From Homarus americanus (taxonomy: Eukaryota > Arthropoda > Malacostraca > Decapoda > Nephropidae), in assembly GCF_018991925.1 (NCBI RefSeq), contig NW_024751849.1, positions 124,001 through 188,000 of the forward strand: 64,000 nt of DNA, in the 5' to 3' direction. Positions 57,231-64,000 of this stretch are shown one piece after another. The position numbers and the translations under genes are program-made. How positions within the stretch are numbered: the stretch's first letter is position 1; each line of letters opens with the position of its first letter. Below the pieces are notes generated by a model, which was not told where the DNA came from, ran no database searches, and worked only from the letters and a program-made list of their open reading frames with translations.

Positions 57231-58717
57231 TTATAAATCCAAACACAACAAATACACAAACAACTTCAGAGAATAATAACAATATGACATACAAATTCCT
57301 ATACACACGAACAAACACTAATATAAAACAAACACTCGTAAAATAATACCCACTAAAACAACCAACACTTACAGCCAAACAAAACCCATAACAACCAAAC
57401 AAATCTAACGATCTTAACCACCTAATTACAGTGTCAACAAATGGGCCCCTCCGTCATAACTACACACTTACCTTGCTAGCACGCTAACAAGCATTCAGCT
57501 GTAACAAGCAAACAACCAGTAACGAGCCAATGACCCAACTAGGACCTCCTAACAAGTGACTACTACTTGCAAGCTACCAGCCAATCAAATGTCAGTGTCC
57601 CATGGCGGGTTATTATTATTGGCTGACAGCGCCCAGGGGAGGAAGAGGAGGTAAAGAATGGGCGGGAAGGGGAGGAGATGGAGGGAGGGATGCTAGCCAG
57701 GTAAAGAGTGTGTGTGAGGGTGAGGGGGGTAAGTGTTCCCTTTACATCGTCGTTCCAGAGGTTCAGTTTATGTAACATATACTTCACAGCGGCATTACTG
57801 CATAATATTATATATGTCTGACATTTAAAATTCATTAATTATGTTAAACTTACGTACATTAATCATATAGCATTGTAGTCATTTATTTAAACATTAAAAT
57901 GCCAGAGTGATGAGAGTCGAGGCAAGCAAGAATATAATACAACAAACATTTAGATTGAGGGAATAATTTGTTGGTGTCACTTAAGGAGCTGAAGCACCAC
58001 ACTGATCTGAACAAGAGTTACAAGTCAATATAAGTTATTTGAGATTGTCGTTTTAAGTTCAGCAACAACTGATGAACTGTGGAATGTTTTCATCAGAGAA
58101 GACACGCGAGGTTGACGGAGTGTTGCTGTACACACTACTTGTCTAACGTTACAGAATAGCTTCAATGATACAATAACATATAAACTTTCAATACCAAAAA
58201 CGAAACACAACCATTTAATAGAAATTATCAACCCACCTCGTAGTGCATACAATAATACAACCGTTGTATATATTTAGTAATACATCAACACACAGTTAAC
58301 AAAAACACAATAACAAAAACATTCAACAATACTGTACAATACAATGGTCTCTGTACACAACTGCAACAATAACAGCGAAAACAAAACAATTAATACATTC
58401 CCGCATAACAATACGATAATTAATTCAATTATTGACTCGGTAAAAACAAGACAAGTTATAACACACACAAGAATAAAAACGAAATTGAATATTATTAAAA
58501 AACACAACAACTAGAGACATTAAGTTAAAAAACACCAAACCACTAAATACACACATTGAAAATATTATCCTAATTATACACACAATGTTTATACAACACT
58601 GAATAATGAAATACACCCCGGTATATACAATACACCCCGGTATATACAAATATTATCGCAACTATACACACTAAGTATACACATCATAATGATTACAAAC
58701 AGGGAGGACGTTAAGGG
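57231..58717. other. non-coding, AT-rich; no gene recognised
   Basis: Contains a small ACACCCCGGTATATACAA duplication at about 58612-58648. Several AT-driven frames have no support. Confidence 0.45.
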
Positions 58718-58741
58718 AACACACACACACACACACACACC

Positions 58742-59811
58742 TGTGGCGTCCCCCAAGGCACCAAGATGGGACCACTCTGCTTCCTTATGCTCATCAATGA
58801 TGCCCTAAGAGAAACCCCCGCTCGCTGGAAATATGTCGACGACTCCACCATTGGGATCAGCGTCAACAATTCTGCTCCCAACTATACCGCCCTTCAGGAT
58901 TTATTGACCAGTCTCCAAAACTGGGCCACCAACAACCATGTCACCATCAACCATACCAAGACCATGGTTATGCACATCAACGTCTCCTCCGACATTGTCC
59001 CACCTCCTTCCATTACTCTAGGTCCGAACACACTCCAGGTTGTAGATTCCACGAAGCTCCTCGGCGTCACCATAGACAACAAACTAAATTGGAAACCACA
59101 CGTCAGTGAAGTTATCAAATCCTCCAGTTTCCGTCTCCACCTCCTACGCCGACTCAAGTCCCTCGGAGTTCCTGCACACGAGCTCCTCAGTGTTTACACA
59201 ACATTCATACTTCCCAAGCTCACCTATGCCTCCCCACCTGGTCTTCCTCCCTAAATGCCACACAACGTAAACACCTAGAAAAAGTGCAAAAGAGGGCATG
59301 CAAGATTATTCTCTCCTTCCTACTCCACATATCAAGAAGCGCTCAACACACTGACCCTTTCGACTCTCACTGACCATCACCACGACCTCATCTGCAAATT
59401 TGGTAAGAAGCTTCTACACCATCCCCGACACCGGCTCCTACTACCACCTGAGATCCCTAGTCCGAGAATTGCTGTTCGACACCACAACCGCATCCAGCCC
59501 ATACGTGCACGAACTGATCGCTATAAGAACAGCCCAGTCCCAACCATTGTAAAAATTATCAATAACTTGTAATAAACCAGTGTATTCACTCCCAGTAAAC
59601 ACTACTCCTTGAACTGTCACTATGTTGAAATGAACTGTAGTTTGAGCTTTTCCCCATCCAGTTATTATATGTCTTATTTGTGTCACTCATGTTACTTGTA
59701 TATTATTTGTAATTCGTAACCCATTCCCCAAATATGCAACTGTATATTTTCAACCTTCCGGCTGCCAAGCTCTTTCAATAAACCGTTAATTATTATTATT
59801 TATTATTATTT
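58742..59811 (+). mobile_element. LINE family A, longest copy, inside (AC)n
   Basis: Non-LTR reverse transcriptase from the palm onward. It starts at CGVPQGTKMGPLCFLMLIND, then KYVDDSTIG (catalytic YVDD, about 58830), NHVTINHTKTMVMHI, STKLLGVTIDNKLNWKPHV and LLRRLKSLGVPAHELLSVYT. A frameshift near 59237 breaks the frame just before WSSSLNATQRKHLEKVQKRA, and a second shift lies near 59320. The last frame runs to TAA 59570-59572 (VPTIVKIINNL end). The 3' UTR has the CAACC-TTCC-GGCTG hairpin (one substitution), AATAAACCGTTAATTATT and a TTA tail. (AC)n borders both ends (58718-58741 and 59812-59831). CR1/L2-type by motif style; inactive. Confidence 0.92.
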
Positions 59812-59831
59812 TACACACACACACACACACC

Positions 59832-60250
59832 AAGTACAGTACATAATTATAACAATCATATTCATTAAAATTAGATAAACGCATCATCATTATAAACACA
59901 AACTACATCCACCATATTCGTTTATATACACTCGGTAAAACCATTATGGTATATATACACTATAATAAAAGCATAACATAACTGCTAGTATATATACACT
60001 GACTATATCAGAACACTTACAAACACTCAATAAAACACCATTAAAAACACTTAAAAACATCAAAACACAATCAGAAAAAAAAATCTTGGCATCACTTTTC
60101 TGATTCCAATATTTATGTAAACTTAATTGAATCGCCCATAAATGACTTTCCAACACGTAACCTCAGCACAGTACGTAACATGTACACTTTAAACTAACAG
60201 TAACCCTTCCATAACCTAACCTAACCCCATCCATAATGTCACTTAACCTA
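59832..60250. other. non-coding; CCTAACC words
   Basis: AACCTAACCTAACCCC and TTAACCTAACCTAAATAC at about 60210-60258. No gene. Confidence 0.5.
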
Positions 60251-60617
60251 ACCTAAATACAATAGCTAATTCAGAATAAAACACCAATAAACCACGTGAA
60301 ATAATACAATAGCTAATTCAGAATAAAACACCAATAAACCACGTGAAATAATACAATAGCTAATTCAGAATAAAACACCAATAAACCACGTGAAATAATA
60401 CAATAGCTAATTCAGAATAAAACACCAATAAACCACGTGAAATAATACAATAGCTAATTCAGAATAAAACACCAATAAACCACGTGAAATAATACAATAG
60501 CTAATCCAGAATAAAACACCAATAAACCACGTGAAATAATACAATAGCTAATTCAGAATAAAACACCAATAAACCACGTGAAATAATACAATAGCTAATT
60601 CAGAATAAAACACCAAT
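60251..60617. repeat. 47-bp minisatellite, about 7.7 copies
   Basis: The unit contains AATACAATAGCTAATTCAGA and ATAAAACACCAATAAACCAC then GTGAAAT. Copies are almost identical (one TTCAG to TCCAG change), so this is a recent expansion. Confidence 0.96.
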
Positions 60618-63180
60618 GATGAATGAGAAGTAAAACAATGAATCATTACTCCAAATAAAAACCTATTAACCACATCTAACATAATAATAATGAATTCGCC
60701 TGAATAAAACAAAATTATTCACGATTAATAATGATAACTTGTCTGTTCTATCATAACCTTGCACCTGAGGCCTAGGATCAGTTTGTAACAAGGCAACTGA
60801 TTGGCTGACATGTTAAGAATCATAGTTATTTAGCATTTAATCTCTCGCATTAATATGATGATAATGTAAGGGATTATAACTATTGTGTGTTGATCTCTGA
60901 TAATTTCCGCACTTGGGGAAACACTGTGAAACACTCTGGTGACATAAGTATCATAAAGTGCACAAGCAAAAAATTACAACATTTCAGAGACATCCACCAT
61001 CTCAGTGACGTCACGGGGCGAGGGGAGGGGGGTATCTGTTAAAAAATAAATAAAACCCTATTCGAGAAAGAAAAAATAAACCTCCTTAAAACAATACAAT
61101 AATACAATCAACTCAGGCAAGGGAAAAACAATTAACCATTTGCAATAACAAATAAAAAAAACATTCATTGATCAATAGAAAAATAAACCACTCGCAAAAA
61201 TAACAATAAAAAATCCAATACAAGAAAAATAAAAAAAACCACTTAAATAAAGCAATACACTCAAGCAAGAGAAAAAACAATAAACCACTCGAAAAAATTA
61301 AATAAATTATCCAAAACAGTTAGCACAGTATTCAAATCAACTACCAAATACGAACACAAGAAAAAAATAAACAGTTTACATGGCGTAACAAATCGCTCAG
61401 AATACTATGCAAATTAGCACCGGTACAACACCAATAACACAATACCTAAACCGTACTAAAACACTAACCATTGCAAACAACAATAAACCAAATTAAAATA
61501 CTAATCAAACAAACAAACACATCACAGCAATAAACCAACAATAAACCACAATATTCCACTCAAATTTATAGTGCACCACAACCAAAACAATATCAAACAA
61601 TAAAAAAATGAATAAAACGCCCCATATATAAGCAACGAAACACAAGATACACTGAAAACAAAAACCACAATAAACCAAATCCATAAAAAATAAACCAAAA
61701 CAATAAAACTATTCACAATAAACCAAAATGTCACAACACAACCTAAAATACCATTACAATACGCCATCTAAAACATCACAACTATACATAACTTTCAAAC
61801 ATCACAATACTAAGCCCCAACACATCACTGTAACCCTCACATCATAACATCACTATAAACCTCAACACAGCACACCATAACATCACAATATTATACAACA
61901 AATGACTACAAGCACCAATACAATAATTCACTACAACACCTTATAAATATACCACACATCACCAGACGAGTCAAACTAAAGTGTCAAGCCACTTATCTCA
62001 GTAAGTGCCCTGGCCTGACAACCTAGCTGTCATTTCAATAGTTTTTATAAACGGGCCAATGGTCACGTGATAATATTAACCATTCATGAATATAAACGCT
62101 GGTAAAACATCACTCAGTTTCTAAGCTAAAATAAAACACCAAAAATCACTCGACTGCTATAGGCGTAAATAAAACAGCTAAACTTGAAAAACACCATCTC
62201 ATTTACAGCTAAAAAACACGACGGAAAGCTACAAGTGGAAATAAAACATCACTTATAATAATATACCGACAAAAAAACAATATTTTCCGCTATAAACCAA
62301 ACTAAAACAAGTTAATACAGAACAATAAACCGCACAGAAGAAAACAAATACCCACAACTACAAACATCCAAAACCACAATGAACTTCTGACAGCTATTAA
62401 TCACAAAAACCTCAATGGTTATAAATTAAATCTAACTCCCATTCACAACCACAAAGTATTATGATCCACAGTTATCTAAAACAATATATCATTTAAAACT
62501 GACAACCAAGACCAAATCAATCACCACCACCACCAACACAAAATCAAAACAATAACAAACCAAAGCAAAACACAATCACTAAGAAAACCATCATGAAAAA
62601 TCAACCAAAAACTCAACACCAACCCTAAAGTCAATCACAAACCTTAGATATTAAGTCAAATTATTCCCCAGGCAACATTAACCCTCAACAATATCTCAAC
62701 TATGAACCAACAACAACAATCACCACGAGACCGAGTTTAAATACCCTTAACAACACCCCTTAAGAGAACCTGTTGTCCCCTTCAATATTCAGGAAGCCGC
62801 CAGCCTAAGACGCCACCGACCAGCAGCGGCTTTCATGACACATACCATTTCCTCGTTGGTCTTTTATAAGGCAATTAATAATTAACTGGAGAGGAGTAAC
62901 GAGAGCGATAAATATCCAGCCTGGTCGACCTCTCACAGCGTCCCGCGAGGGCTACTATTTTTAGCTCGCTTTATCGAATTCCATTACAGAGGGAAGCGAG
63001 GCTATCACCCACTTTTGGCCCTCTTATACTTTATCTGGAAATCATATGTTAAAAGTATGGTAATTTATCACTCCAGGTTTCAAAACACTTTCCTAGACAA
63101 ATAATACAAGAGAAACAAAAAAAAAAATAGCGACGGAGTATTACTTAATTCCAACTAGGTGGATGACACTGCAGTTCCCC
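60618..63180. other. A/C-rich, G-poor non-coding DNA
   Basis: AATAAACCA- and AAAACACCA-type words recur without a regular period, especially 61030-62750. This suggests an ancient decayed relative of the 47-bp repeat. Perfect TGACGTCA at 61006-61013. No gene recognised. 62790-63180 is more balanced in composition. Confidence 0.5.
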
Positions 63181-63183
63181 GAA

Positions 63184-63454
63184 GACGTCACTCCCACAAC
63201 TGTCACTCTGACATTGAAAATACTGGCGTAACTCCGCGCACTGTATACAATTGGTGTCACGAAAATCGCGTCAAGCCTTCTACGTAATCCCGGACTCCAG
63301 ACTCACTGCTACGTGAAGCCAAACTGGAGTTCCAAAAGCGATAGCCTTGTCATCTTGTTTCATTCTTCTCATCCGGCCAATCAGTGTGGCGATACCGCGC
63401 TACGTCATCAGTATCCATGACGTTATTGTGACGTCATGATCGTGGGGGCGGAGC
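63184..63454. promoter_or_regulatory. candidate promoter: CRE cluster, CCAAT box, GC box
   Basis: GACGTCAC at 63184-63191, CCAAT at 63377-63381, TACGTCAT at 63401-63408, TGACGTTA at 63418-63425, perfect TGACGTCA at 63429-63436 and GGGGGCGGAGC (Sp1-type GC box) at 63444-63454. The layout resembles a CpG-type animal promoter and could work in either direction. An ATG 10 bases further on opens only a 16-codon frame. No exon on either side is convincing. Confidence 0.42.
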
Positions 63455-63689
63455 AAAACTCACAATGGAAGCCGGCAATAAAGACACTCTACCTTACTTT
63501 ATGCTCTATTTCTGACAGAATCTATACATTTTACAGTCACTCTCGCTTTCTAACCTGTTTATTTCCTGAAAATCTGTAAAACAAGAGGAGTAAAGGAGGA
63601 TATTTCAGAAGTGTGCGTGTGCAAGGTGGTAGGGTGGGTCACGTGGTGTGTGTGCAAGCCCCGCCCCCAACACACTGCCTCCAGCGTCA

Positions 63690-64000
63690 CCACCATCACC
63701 CTCACACTGTTACTACTCACGTCTTATTAACCTCCGTCACACCGTTACTTGTTACCACCACCGTCACAGTAATACCGTATCAATAAACACCACTATTTCT
63801 ACCGTCTTTGTTGTTGCCGTTACCACTACTACGCCGTAACTTTTGTTTTGCTGGAGGCTTCTACTACTGTACTATTCCTACCACTGCTCTATTATTCCTA
63901 CTACTACTACCGTTATTACTACTATTATTGTTTCTACTACGTCCACTGCTATTGTTACGACTATTATTCCTCCTCCTACTACTACTGTTCTTTATTGCTA
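63690..64000. repeat. ACT/ACC triplet-rich low complexity to window end
   Basis: CACCACCATCACC, then ACTACTACCGTTATTACTAC and TCCTACTACTACTAC words without strict periodicity. Confidence 0.75.

Noticed and set aside
57440..57510. Minus-strand acceptor and CAAG|GTAAGT donor 29 bp apart
   Set aside because: No flanking exon or frame to support a microexon here, unlike the 40.55-kb candidate.

Overview
The window looks like eukaryotic, probably decapod-crustacean, genomic DNA. This is an inference from three things: an extreme density of micro- and minisatellites, several decaying non-LTR retrotransposon fragments of the kinds common in decapods, and arthropod-type CCTAA/TTAGG tracts. I see no bacterial or viral gene organisation. 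By eye, at least a third of the 64 kb is tandem repeat. Most long open frames are translations of those repeats and are not annotated as genes.

Layout. 0-3 kb is non-repetitive non-coding DNA with a promoter-like patch near 0.9 kb. 3.3-8 kb carries two LINE 3' ends, a 54-bp array, CA- and C-rich arrays and a 51-bp array. 9-11.5 kb holds a jockey-like LINE and a CCTAA tract bracketed by inverted copies of a 30-bp repeat. 13.4-16.6 kb holds two CR1-like LINE pieces, a second jockey-like piece and a tRNA-derived sequence. 19.6-21.8 kb is a 1.9 kb polypyrimidine tract followed by a purine tract. 24.6-25.8 kb holds 30-bp and 39-bp arrays. 27-31.9 kb holds a G-quadruplex tract, a LINE tail inside a CA array, and 31-bp and 28-bp arrays. 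36.3-38.5 kb is a 24-bp GGT array. 44.4-51.1 kb holds three large arrays (27, 33 and 35 bp). 53.2-54.3 kb is a 19-bp array, followed by a tRNA-derived SINE. 56.4-59.8 kb holds two more LINEs. 60.2-62.8 kb is A-rich and G-poor. A promoter-like CRE/CCAAT/GC-box cluster lies near 63.4 kb.

Host genes. Only two places look like exons. One is a minus-strand exon at 41521-42149, with a good splice acceptor, a start codon, 138 codons of low-complexity, regulator-like N-terminus and a CAG|GTGAGT donor. The other is a short plus-strand first exon ending at 51419 with AAG|GTAAGT. They point away from each other, and the three large arrays fill most of the gap between them. Neither protein can be named.

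Most interesting signals. (1) Two related LINE families have all four of their 5' junctions at (AC)n, and two copies also have (AC)n at the 3' junction; they share a 3' hairpin. (2) Inverted copies of a 30-bp repeat bracket CCTAA sequence at two separate places. (3) A SINE with a clear target-site duplication is inserted in a minisatellite. (4) Perfect CRE octamers are over-represented. (5) Several arrays multiply sequences that resemble transcription-factor sites.
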